This document shows, in pieces, positions 10,955-18,960 of a stretch of 64,000 bases of DNA (position 1 is the stretch's first letter; each line of letters opens with the position of its first letter). Below the pieces are notes generated by a model. The model saw only the letters and a list, made by a program, of their open reading frames with translations, was not told the DNA's origin and made no database searches. The stretch is taken from assembly GCF_019052365.1 (NCBI RefSeq), contig NZ_JAHQUY010000002.1, forward strand, positions 1 through 64,000, read 5' to 3'. This stretch comes from Leyella stercorea. Lineage in GTDB: Bacteria > Bacteroidota > Bacteroidia > Bacteroidales > Bacteroidaceae. A program made the position numbers and the translations under genes.

Positions 10955-12499
10955 ATGGCAATAAAGAAAAAACATATCTCCCCACGCCAGAAGATGATCA
11001 ACCTCATGTATGTGGTGTTGATGGCGATGCTTGCCCTGAACATTTCTTCGGAAGTGCTCAACGGCTTCTCTATCGTGGAGGAGAGTCTGAACCGTACCAC
11101 TGCCAACTCCTCGAAGGAGAACGAGGTGCTCTACGGCAACTTCGCCGAGCAGATGAAGAAGAACCCGCAGAAGGTGAAGGAGTGGTTCGAGAAAGCTACG
11201 GCTGTGAAGCGCATGAGCGACTCGCTCTACAACTTCGCGCAGGCGCTGAAGGTGCAGATTGTGCGCGAGGCTGACGGCAAGGACGGCAATATCTACAATA
11301 TTAAGAGCAAGGATAACCTCGAAGCGGCAAGCCATGTGATGCTCGCTCCAGGCACCGGTCAGGGCAAGAAACTCTATGACGCCATCAACAACTTCCGCGA
11401 GCGCATCCTCAAGATGGTTCCCGACAAGCATCAGCGCGACATCATCGAAAGCAACCTCACGACAAAGGTGCCGAAGAACGCCAACACGCTCGGCAAGAAC
11501 TGGCAGGAGTACATGTTTGAGGACATGCCCGTTGCAGGTGCCGTCACGCTGCTCTCGAAGCTGCAGAGCGACGTGCGCTACGCTGAAGGCGAAGTGCTGC
11601 ACACACTCGTTGCGAACATCGACATGAAGGACATCCGCGTCAACAAGCTCTCGGCGTTCGTAATACCCGAGTCGAAGACCGTCATCAGCGGCGACCAGTT
11701 CTCTGCGCAGATCGTAATGGCAGCTGTCGACACCACGCAGCAGCCGGAGATATACGTAGGCGGACAGCGCATCACCAACGGACTCTACCGCTTCACGGCA
11801 GGCGCTGTAGGCGAGCATCAGTTCGGCGGATACATCACAATGCGCGACGGAGCAGGCAACGTGATACGCCGCGACTTCACACAGAAATACACCGTCGTAG
11901 CACCGAGCGCCACCGTATCGGCAGACCTCATGAACGTGCTCTACGCCGGCTACGACAACCCGATAAGCGTCAGCATACCTGGCGTGCCTCTCAACGCCGT
12001 GTCGGCTTCAATGTCAGGCGGTTCGTTCCGCTCTATCGGCATGGGCAAGTACATTGCGCGTCCGTCGGCAGTGGGCAGAGACGTCACTATCTCCGTCGCA
12101 TCCAACGCCAACGGCAAGTCGCGCCAGATGGGCAAGTTCACATTCCATGTGCGCAAGCTCCCCGACCCGGCAGCATACATGCAGATCGGCACCGACCGCT
12201 TCCGTGGCGGCGGACTCGCCAAGGCTTCTATCATGAGCGCTCCGGGCATCAAGGCAGCCATCGACGACGGCATCCTCGACATCCAGTTCAAGGTGGTGAG
12301 CTTCGAGACCGTGTTCTTCGACAACATGGGCAACGCTGTGCCGATGGCTTCGGCTGGCGGCAACTTCTCTGAGCGCCAGCGCGACACCTTCCGCAAGCTC
12401 TCAAGAGGCAAGCGCTTCTACATCTCGCGCATCACAGCGGTTGGCCCCGATGGCATCACACGCAAGTTGAACGGGTCTATGGAGGTTATCGTGAAATAA
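10955..12499 (+). CDS. gldM: T9SS inner membrane protein GldM/PorM
   Basis: A 514-residue protein. One transmembrane helix (about residues 15-38, INLMYVVLMAMLALNISSEV) is followed by a long periplasmic part with the domain series typical of GldM: a helical first domain (about 40-220) and beta-rich domains to the end (VDTTQQPEIYVGGQRITNG, ending ISRITAVGPDGITRKLNGS). GldM partners with GldL to transmit motor force to the GldK-GldN ring. It begins 11 bp after gldL. Confidence 0.95.
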   Translation: MAIKKKHISPRQKMINLMYVVLMAMLALNISSEVLNGFSIVEESLNRTTANSSKENEVLYGNFAEQMKKNPQKVKEWFEKATAVKRMSDSLYNFAQALKVQIVREADGKDGNIYNIKSKDNLEAASHVMLAPGTGQGKKLYDAINNFRERILKMVPDKHQRDIIESNLTTKVPKNANTLGKNWQEYMFEDMPVAGAVTLLSKLQSDVRYAEGEVLHTLVANIDMKDIRVNKLSAFVIPESKTVISGDQFSAQIVMAAVDTTQQPEIYVGGQRITNGLYRFTAGAVGEHQFGGYITMRDGAGNVIRRDFTQKYTVVAPSATVSADLMNVLYAGYDNPISVSIPGVPLNAVSASMSGGSFRSIGMGKYIARPSAVGRDVTISVASNANGKSRQMGKFTFHVRKLPDPAAYMQIGTDRFRGGGLAKASIMSAPGIKAAIDDGILDIQFKVVSFETVFFDNMGNAVPMASAGGNFSERQRDTFRKLSRGKRFYISRITAVGPDGITRKLNGSMEVIVK

Positions 12500-12558
12500 A
12501 ACAGGGCTTCCTAGCCCCCTAGATATCCTAGAAACCCTAGAAAACAAAAAACAAAACA

Positions 12559-13614
12559 ATGAATAAATTCTTAGCAATACTCCTCGCCGCCCTCTTCTGT
12601 GCCGATATAGCTTCGGCACAGCCTGCGGCACGCCGCCGCGAGCAGGCTCAGCAGCAACAGCAGAAAGACCAGGGACTGAGCGTGCGCGCCCAGATATCGT
12701 TTCCAACGCAGAAAGCGATGGACGAGGACGTGACATGGCGACGCGACATATACCGCGAGATAGACCTCACGGAGGACGCCAACGCCGGACTCTACTATCC
12801 GGTGGAGCCGGTAGGTTCGCAGATGAACCTCTTCACTTATATCTTCAAGCTCGTGATGAAGCGTTCTATCACCGCCTACGAATATCGTCTGGACGGCAAT
12901 GAGGTGTTCGACGACGCAGCGAAGGTGAACCTAAAGTCGCTGCTCGACAACTATCACATCTTCTACGAGCGCACCGACCGCGGCATACGCATCGACGACA
13001 GCGACATCCCGTCGCGCGAAGTGACAGCCTACTACGTGAAGGAGGCTACATACTTCGACGACCGCAACTCGGCGTTCCACACAAAGGTGCTGGCGCTCTG
13101 CCCTATCCTCAAGCGCGAAGACGACTTCGGCGACGCTGCCACAAGCTATCCGCTCTTCTGGGTAAAGTACGACGACCTTGCTCCGTTCCTCACAAAGCAG
13201 ACCATCATGACAAGCAACCTCAACAACGCTGCTACAATGTCGATGGACGACTACTTCACGAAGAACATGTACAAGGGCAAGATATACAAGACCACGAACA
13301 TGCTCGGCAAGACACTCGCGCAGTACTGCCCCACCGATTCGGCTATGAAGAAGGAGCAGAAGCGCATCGAGAAGGAGCTTACCGACTTTGAGCAGCACGT
13401 ATGGGGCACAGGCGAACCGAAAGACTCGCTCGACAGCATCGCCGCTGTAGACAAGAAGACGGCTAAGGCTATCAGAAAGAAGAACCGCCGCGCAGGTGCC
13501 TCAGCCTCAACAAAGACAAAGGCAGCGAAGGTGAAGAAATCACGCTCGCAGAGCAGCTCTTCGAAGTCGTCGGGCAGCGCAGCACGTGTCAGCGTGCGCA
13601 GACAGCGACATTAA
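12559..13614 (+). CDS. gldN: T9SS periplasmic ring protein GldN/PorN
   Basis: A 351-residue protein with a signal peptide (ending ASAQ, about residues 1-21), a Gln-rich linker, and the GldN core (TWRRDIYREIDLTEDANAGL, YPVEPVGSQMNLFTYIFKLV). GldN binds GldK to form the ring. The C-terminal 60 residues are a basic, Ser/Lys/Arg-rich tail (KKSRSQSSSSKSSGSAARVS) of low complexity. The preceding 59-bp spacer has several CCTAG repeats. It is the last gene of the porP-gldK-gldL-gldM-gldN run. Confidence 0.94.
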   Translation: MNKFLAILLAALFCADIASAQPAARRREQAQQQQQKDQGLSVRAQISFPTQKAMDEDVTWRRDIYREIDLTEDANAGLYYPVEPVGSQMNLFTYIFKLVMKRSITAYEYRLDGNEVFDDAAKVNLKSLLDNYHIFYERTDRGIRIDDSDIPSREVTAYYVKEATYFDDRNSAFHTKVLALCPILKREDDFGDAATSYPLFWVKYDDLAPFLTKQTIMTSNLNNAATMSMDDYFTKNMYKGKIYKTTNMLGKTLAQYCPTDSAMKKEQKRIEKELTDFEQHVWGTGEPKDSLDSIAAVDKKTAKAIRKKNRRAGASASTKTKAAKVKKSRSQSSSSKSSGSAARVSVRRQRH

Positions 13615-13676
13615 TTTTCAACCACCCCACGTTATCAAGCAAACGCAAATTGAATATTAACTAAAACAAAACAGGT

Positions 13677-14297
13677 ATGAAAAAGATCTTTACATCAGCA
13701 GCTATCGCACTTGCGATGCTTTTCACAGCAAACACAGCGAATGCTGGTATCAACTTCGGTGTTAAGGGCGGTCTGAACGTTACAAGCATGAGCCTCAACT
13801 CAGAGGTGTTCGACGCAAGCAACCGCGCAGGCTTCTTCTTCGGTCCGACCGTAAAGTTCACACTGCCTATCGTAGGTCTGGGCATCGACGCTTCGGCTCT
13901 CTACGACCAGCGTGAGGCAAAGCTCACCGTAGGCGAGGCAAAGACCAAAGAGACCGTGAAGACACAGGCAATCAATATTCCTATCAACGCACGCTACAGT
14001 GTAGGCTTGGGCAGCGTAGCAAGCGTACTGTTCTTCGCAGGTCCGCAGTTCGGCTTCAACGTAGGCGACAAGAACGTTGACCTCGGCGGCGACAGCCGTT
14101 GGAAGTTCCGCTCATCACAGTTCAGCGTGAACGTAGGCGCAGGCTTCAGCTTCATGAACCACTTCGAGGTTACAGCCAACTACAACATCGCTTGCGGAAA
14201 GACCGGCGACGCTACACTCAGCAAGACAGTAAACGAGGTGTTCAAGGACAAGGGCCGCACAAACGCTTGGCAGATTGCCCTTGCATACTATTTCTAA
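13677..14297 (+). CDS. Outer membrane beta-barrel protein (PorT-like family)
   Basis: A 206-residue protein with a signal peptide (residues 1-22, ending ANA), a first strand INFGVKGGLNVTSMSL, regularly spaced amphipathic strands, and a terminal aromatic residue (IALAYYF), the signature of an outer-membrane barrel of about eight strands. The GFFFGPTVKFTLPIVGLG segment is typical of the OMP_b-brl_2/PorT-like family. Its position after gldN suggests, but does not prove, a link to T9SS. Its stop codon overlaps the priA start (TAATG). Confidence 0.8.
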   Translation: MKKIFTSAAIALAMLFTANTANAGINFGVKGGLNVTSMSLNSEVFDASNRAGFFFGPTVKFTLPIVGLGIDASALYDQREAKLTVGEAKTKETVKTQAINIPINARYSVGLGSVASVLFFAGPQFGFNVGDKNVDLGGDSRWKFRSSQFSVNVGAGFSFMNHFEVTANYNIACGKTGDATLSKTVNEVFKDKGRTNAWQIALAYYF

Positions 14298-16570
14298 TGC
14301 ACTTCGTAGACGTAATACTTCCTTTACCATTAGAAGGAACATTCACATACTCCGTGCCTGAGCCGATGGTGGCTCAGGTGCGGATGGGTGTGCGTGTACT
14401 TGTGCCCTTAGGCAGGTCGAAGACATACACGGCTATGGCGGTGCGGTTGCACAGCGAGAAGCCCGAGTTCGAGACACGCCCAATCATCCAAGTCATAGAC
14501 ACAGAGCCGGTGCTCATCGAGCAACAGCTACGCCTATGGCAGTGGATTTCTACCTATTACATGTCGCCCATTGGCGACGTATTCAAAGCCGCGCTCCCTG
14601 CCGGTCTGAAAGCCGAAGAGAACTATCGTCCGAAGACGGTGCGCTGCGTCACGCTGCCCACCAAGCTGCGTTCGGAGCAGTCGCTCCACATGGCGCTCAC
14701 CATCCTGAAGCGCGCGCTAAAACAACACCAGACATTCATCACCTACCTCGAACTGTCGCATTGGAACGAGATTGACGGCGAGACACCGCCGGCGCATATC
14801 GCCGAGATAGCCTGCGACGAGCTGCAGAACGCAGCCAACGCATCAGATGCGGTATTGCGCCAGCTCATTCAGCGCAACTTCCTCGAACTTTACCATCGCG
14901 AAGTGGGCCGCCTGAACACCTCCGGCGAGTATCACCCCGAGCGTATTCAGCCGCTCAGCCCGGCGCAGAAAGCGGCTGAGGACAGCATCAGCCGCCAGTT
15001 CAACGAGAAGAACGTAGTGTTGCTGCACGGCGTAACGTCGAGCGGCAAGACCGAGATATACATCCACCTTATAAAGAAAGCCATCGACGAAGGCAAGCAG
15101 GTGCTATATCTGCTGCCCGAGATAGCGCTGACGGTGCAGATGACGCGCCGCCTGCACAACGTGTTCGGCTCGCGCCTCGGCATCTACCACTCAAGATACA
15201 GCGACGCCGAGCGTGTGGAGATATGGAAGAAGCAGCTCTCCGCCGAGCCTTACGACGTAATACTCGGTGCCCGCTCTGCCATCTTCCTGCCCTTTACGCG
15301 CCTCGGACTCGTCATCGTCGACGAGGAGCACGAGACCTCGTTCAAGCAGCAAGACCCTGCGCCGCGCTATCACGCACGCTCGGCAGCCATCATGCTCGCC
15401 CGAATGTACGAAGGGGCTAAGGTGCTGCTGGGCACGGCGACGCCATCTATGGAGAGCTACCACAACGCCTGCACGGGCAAGTACGGCTACGTGCAGCTCA
15501 CAACCAGATACAAGGACGTGGCGATGCCCGAGATACGCGTCGTAGACACCAAGGACCTCTACCGCCGCAAGATGATGCGTGGGGCGTTCTCGCCCGACTT
15601 GCTCGAAGCGATGCGCACGGCGCTCAGCAACAAGAAGCAGGTGTTGCTGTTCCAGAACCGCCGCGGCTTTGCGCCTATGGTGGAGTGCAAGGTATGCGGA
15701 TGGGTGCCTAAGTGCAAGAACTGCGACGTGTCGCTCACCTATCACCGTTCGATGAACCTGCTCACCTGCCACTACTGCGGCTACACCTACCCCGTGCCGA
15801 AGCAGTGCCCCAACTGCGAGAGCACCGAACTGCTCGGTCGAGGCTACGGCACGGAGAAGATTGAGGACCGCGTGCGCGAGTTGTTCCCCGAGGCGCGCAT
15901 CGCCCGCATGGACCTCGACACGACGCGCTCGGCTGGCGCCTACGGACGCATCATCGACGACTTCTCCTGCGGCAGAACCGACATACTCATCGGCACGCAG
16001 ATGATAACCAAGGGGCTCGACTTCTCGGGCGTCACGGTCGTGGGCATTCTGAATGCCGACACCATGCTCAACTATCCCGACTTCCGTGCCTACGAGCAGG
16101 CGTTTCAGATGCTCTCGCAGGTGAGCGGCAGAGCTGGCAGGCGCGACGAGCGCGGACTCGTCATTCTGCAGACCAAGAGTGCCGACCTGCCCGTGATACA
16201 GCAGGTCGTGGCGGGCGACTTCAAGACGTTCGCCCGCGACTTGCTCGAGGAGCGCAGCATGTTCCGCTATCCGCCGTTCTACCACCTCGTCTACGTCTAC
16301 CTGCGCCACCGCAACGAGCAGCTCGTAGACAGCGCCGCCATCGAGATGGCTTCGCGTCTAAGACAGGCGTTCGCCGACCGCGTGCTCGGCCCCGACAAAC
16401 CGGCTGTGGCACGTGTGAAGACCGAGTCGATACGCAAGATTGTCATCAAGCTCGAGCAGGGCATCAACCTGCCGCTCGCACGCCAGTGCATGGCAGAAGC
16501 ACGCACGCAGCTGCTGCAGGACAAGCGCTACGCAGCCATGACCGTGTTCTTCGATGTCGACCCAAGCTGA
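14297..16570 (+). CDS. priA: Primosomal replication restart helicase PriA
   Basis: A 757-residue superfamily 2 helicase that reloads the replisome at stalled forks. The N-terminal 3'-end binding domain opens MHFVDVILPLPLEGTFTYSV. Walker A is GVTSSGKTE, the DEAH-type box is VDEEHETSFKQ, and the two zinc sites are visible as CKVCGWVPKCKNC and CHYCGY..CPNC (about 455-500). The frame continues upstream, but that stretch is the out-of-frame 3' end of the barrel gene; the ATG at 14297 overlaps that gene's stop and gives the conserved N-terminus, so it is chosen. Confidence 0.96.
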   Translation: MHFVDVILPLPLEGTFTYSVPEPMVAQVRMGVRVLVPLGRSKTYTAMAVRLHSEKPEFETRPIIQVIDTEPVLIEQQLRLWQWISTYYMSPIGDVFKAALPAGLKAEENYRPKTVRCVTLPTKLRSEQSLHMALTILKRALKQHQTFITYLELSHWNEIDGETPPAHIAEIACDELQNAANASDAVLRQLIQRNFLELYHREVGRLNTSGEYHPERIQPLSPAQKAAEDSISRQFNEKNVVLLHGVTSSGKTEIYIHLIKKAIDEGKQVLYLLPEIALTVQMTRRLHNVFGSRLGIYHSRYSDAERVEIWKKQLSAEPYDVILGARSAIFLPFTRLGLVIVDEEHETSFKQQDPAPRYHARSAAIMLARMYEGAKVLLGTATPSMESYHNACTGKYGYVQLTTRYKDVAMPEIRVVDTKDLYRRKMMRGAFSPDLLEAMRTALSNKKQVLLFQNRRGFAPMVECKVCGWVPKCKNCDVSLTYHRSMNLLTCHYCGYTYPVPKQCPNCESTELLGRGYGTEKIEDRVRELFPEARIARMDLDTTRSAGAYGRIIDDFSCGRTDILIGTQMITKGLDFSGVTVVGILNADTMLNYPDFRAYEQAFQMLSQVSGRAGRRDERGLVILQTKSADLPVIQQVVAGDFKTFARDLLEERSMFRYPPFYHLVYVYLRHRNEQLVDSAAIEMASRLRQAFADRVLGPDKPAVARVKTESIRKIVIKLEQGINLPLARQCMAEARTQLLQDKRYAAMTVFFDVDPS

Positions 16571-16585
16571 TACATTTATACATAC

Positions 16586-16651
16586 AAGCGAGTTAGCGAG
16601 ATGAAATGAGTCTACTAAAAAAGCTCTTTTATTTCGCTAACTCGCTTTTTT
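16586..16651 (+). terminator. Rho-independent terminator of priA
   Basis: The arms AAGCGAGTTAGCGA (16586-16599) and TCGCTAACTCGCTT (16634-16647) pair perfectly over 14 bp and run into TTTTTT. It separates priA from the epimerase gene, whose probable -7 box TAACTTTG lies at 16656-16663. Confidence 0.85.
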
Positions 16652-16691
16652 ATAGTAACTTTGCAGCCTGTACTATGTACCAATATTAAGA

Positions 16692-17693
16692 ATGACTAAC
16701 AAGATACTTATAACAGGAGCCAGTGGCTTCATTGGCAGTTTTATCGTTGAGGAAGCCCTCAACAGAGATATGGAGGTGTGGGCAGCAGTGAGAAAAACCA
16801 CATCGCGCAAATATCTTCAGGACAAACGCATACATTTTATTGAGCTTGACTTCGGTTCGAAGGAGCAGTTGAAGGCGCAACTCGGCGAGCACGAGTTCGA
16901 CTACGTCGTTCATGCCGCCGGCGTTACTAAATGTCTCGACAAGGCCGACTTCCGCCGCATGAACACCGAGGGCACAAAGCACTTCGTCGATGCGCTCATC
17001 GAGCTGCAGATGCCGCTGAAGCGCTTCGTGTTCCTCAGTTCGCTCAGCGTCTTCGGCGCCATACACGAGCAGCAGCCCTACCAGGACATCAGCGAGCACG
17101 ACATGCCGCGCCCCAACACGGCGTACGGCAAGAGCAAGCTCGACGCCGAGAAGTACCTCGACGGCATCGGCAACGACTTCCCCTACATCATACTGCGCCC
17201 AACCGGCGTCTACGGACCGCGCGAGAAGGACTACTTCCTCATGGCTGAGAGCATAAAGAAGCACATCGACTTCGCTGCGGGATTCAAGCGCCAGGACATC
17301 ACGTTCGTCTACGTGCTCGACGTGGTGCAGGCGGTGTTCCTCGCTCTCGACCGCGGCATGAGCGGCAGAAAGTATTTCCTCTCCGACGGCGACGTATACA
17401 GCTCTACCGAGTTCAGCGACCTGCTGAAGAAGGAGATGGGCGTGAAGTGGATGCTGCGCATCGTGGCGCCGATATGGGTGCTGCGCATCGTGACGTTCTT
17501 CGGCGAGAAGCTGAGCCAGATAACGAAGAAGCCGACCGCGCTGAACAACGATAAGTATAACATTCTGAAACAGCGCAACTGGCGCTGCGACATCGAGCCG
17601 GCTTGCGACGAGCTGGGCTATCATCCTCACTACAAACTCGCCGAAGGCGTGAAGCTCGCCGTTGAGTGGTATAAGAAGAACGGATGGCTGTAA
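16692..17693 (+). CDS. NAD-dependent epimerase/dehydratase (extended SDR)
   Basis: A 333-residue extended short-chain dehydrogenase. The cofactor loop is ILITGASGFIGSFIVEEAL (G-x-x-G-x-x-G near residue 8), the active-site YxxxK is TAYGKSKLDAEKY, and the substrate side has RPTGVYGPREKDYF. Such enzymes act on nucleotide sugars or similar substrates, often to supply surface glycans; which substrate cannot be told. It is followed by the PAP2 gene in the same direction across a repeat-bearing spacer of 131 bp. Confidence 0.85.
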   Translation: MTNKILITGASGFIGSFIVEEALNRDMEVWAAVRKTTSRKYLQDKRIHFIELDFGSKEQLKAQLGEHEFDYVVHAAGVTKCLDKADFRRMNTEGTKHFVDALIELQMPLKRFVFLSSLSVFGAIHEQQPYQDISEHDMPRPNTAYGKSKLDAEKYLDGIGNDFPYIILRPTGVYGPREKDYFLMAESIKKHIDFAAGFKRQDITFVYVLDVVQAVFLALDRGMSGRKYFLSDGDVYSSTEFSDLLKKEMGVKWMLRIVAPIWVLRIVTFFGEKLSQITKKPTALNNDKYNILKQRNWRCDIEPACDELGYHPHYKLAEGVKLAVEWYKKNGWL

Positions 17694-17710
17694 CGCCTGT
17701 GCGCGCAGGT

Positions 17711-17806
17711 GATTGCTCGGTTGGTGCACTTTTACTTGGTTGGAGCACTTTTACTTGGTTGGTGCACTTTTGCTCGGTTGGTGCACTTGAGACAAGTGCA
17801 CCCCCT
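17711..17806. repeat. Four 19-bp direct repeats ending in a TGCAC hairpin
   Basis: The unit GGTTGGTGCACTTTTACTT occurs about 19 bp apart three times with small changes. The fourth copy runs into GGTTGGTGCACTTG AGA CAAGTGCACCCCCT (17775-17806), an inverted copy of the hairpin at 4286. It fills the spacer before the PAP2 gene, ending 18 bp before its ATG, so it would sit in that gene's 5' leader. Confidence 0.8.
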
Positions 17807-17824
17807 AAAATTACACTTAAGACA

Positions 17825-18787
17825 ATGAAATTCCTTACACAACTTTTCTCTATAGACAAATCGCCCAAGCGCGGACTGCTCGCGCTGGAGTGGCTCGTGA
17901 TGGCATACACGGTGTTCACGCTGCTCGTGGCGCTCTTCACTTACACCAACCTGCAGAACCCCGACGCCATGATTTGGGGCCGCGTGCGTGTGGTGGCAAT
18001 GACCGTGGCGCTGTGGGTGGCTTACCGACTCGTGCCGTGCCGACTGACGCTGCTGGCGCGCGTGGTGGCGCAGATGTCGCTGCTGGCGTGGTGGTATCCC
18101 GACACGTACGAGCTCAACCGCATGTTCCCCAACCTCGACCACGTGTTCTGCCGCGCTGAGCAGTCGGTGTTCGGCTTCCAGCCGGCGCTCACCTTCGCTT
18201 CCACCTTCTCGTGGGCTCCCATCAGCGAACTCATGAGCATGGGCTACGCCGCCTACTATCCGATGATAGGTCTCGTGGCGTTCTACTATTTCTTCGCACG
18301 CTACAAGGAGTTCGAGCGCGCATCATTCGTGCTGCTCGCCTCGTTCTTCATCTACTACATCGTGTTCATCTTCGTGCCCGTAGCCGGACCAACGTTCTAC
18401 TTCAAGGCGGTGGGCTTGGAGAACATCGCCAACGGCTTCTTCCCTGCTGTCGGCACCTACTTCAACACGCATCAGGAATGTCTGCCCACGCCGGGCTACG
18501 TAGACGGTTTCTTCTACGACCTCGTCGAGCAGGCTAAGGCAGCGGGCGAACGCCCCACAGCCGCCTTCCCGTCGTCGCACGTGGGCGTGTCGACGGTGTG
18601 CATGTGGCTGGCTTACCACTCGGGCAACCGCCGCCTGCTTCTCTTCCTCGCGCCGTTCTACTTCTTCCTCTGTCTCGCCACGGTCTACATACAGGCGCAC
18701 TACGCCATCGACGCCATCGCGGGCCTCATCACCGGCACTGCTTTGTACTTCGCGCTGATGTATGCGACAAAGGGGTTGAGATGGTGA
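17825..18787 (+). CDS. PAP2 superfamily membrane phosphatase/phosphotransferase
   Basis: A 320-residue integral membrane protein with about six hydrophobic helices. The PAP2 motifs are GERPTAAFPSSHVGVS with catalytic His252 and YIQAHYAIDAIAG with His292 and Asp296. The spacing and the PSSH variant resemble the inositolphosphorylceramide synthase-like (PAP2_3) branch, so a role in phospholipid or sphingolipid head-group chemistry is possible; Bacteroidetes make sphingolipids, but no direct evidence is present here. The frame extends 47 codons upstream through the repeat array; the ATG at 17825 is chosen because those codons are only translated repeat. Confidence 0.8.
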   Translation: MKFLTQLFSIDKSPKRGLLALEWLVMAYTVFTLLVALFTYTNLQNPDAMIWGRVRVVAMTVALWVAYRLVPCRLTLLARVVAQMSLLAWWYPDTYELNRMFPNLDHVFCRAEQSVFGFQPALTFASTFSWAPISELMSMGYAAYYPMIGLVAFYYFFARYKEFERASFVLLASFFIYYIVFIFVPVAGPTFYFKAVGLENIANGFFPAVGTYFNTHQECLPTPGYVDGFFYDLVEQAKAAGERPTAAFPSSHVGVSTVCMWLAYHSGNRRLLLFLAPFYFFLCLATVYIQAHYAIDAIAGLITGTALYFALMYATKGLRW

Positions 18788-18862
18788 GGTGGTGAGATGG
18801 TGATATTGGTTGAGATGGTGAGATGGTGAGATGGTGAGATGGTGAGGTGGTGAGATGGTGAT
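18774..18862. repeat. 8-bp tandem repeat array (ATGGTGAG)
   Basis: About ten octamers of ATGGTGAG/GTGGTGAG follow the PAP2 stop codon (the stop lies inside the first units) and run to 18862, where the 22-bp array begins. An identical GATGGTGATATT closes both halves. It belongs to the same octamer class as 5450-5580. Confidence 0.75.
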
Positions 18863-18950
18863 ATTACCGCAGACTGGTAACGATATTCCCCCTATGCTGT
18901 AACGTCGTTACAGCATAGGGGGAATGTCATTTTTGCCGCGCGGTAATTGA
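18863..18950. repeat. Four 22-bp units of the RTTACC-N7-GGTAAY-N3 family (copy 1)
   Basis: The units start at 18863, 18885, 18907 and 18929. Unit 1 is ATTACC-N7-GGTAAC. Units 2 and 3 are perfect inverses of each other (20 bp each side of a single central T at 18905). Unit 4 keeps only GGTAAT. The array lies between the convergent PAP2 and sensor kinase genes, where its central 41-nt hairpin could act as a bidirectional stop, though no T-run follows. The other two arrays are at 48149 and 62590. Confidence 0.85.
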
Positions 18951-18960
18951 GTTCAGACTG

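Noticed and set aside
18885-18925. A standard Rho-independent terminator between the PAP2 and sensor kinase genes
   Set aside because: The hairpin is perfect, but no T-run follows on either strand and it is made of two units of the 22-bp array, so it is listed as a repeat instead.
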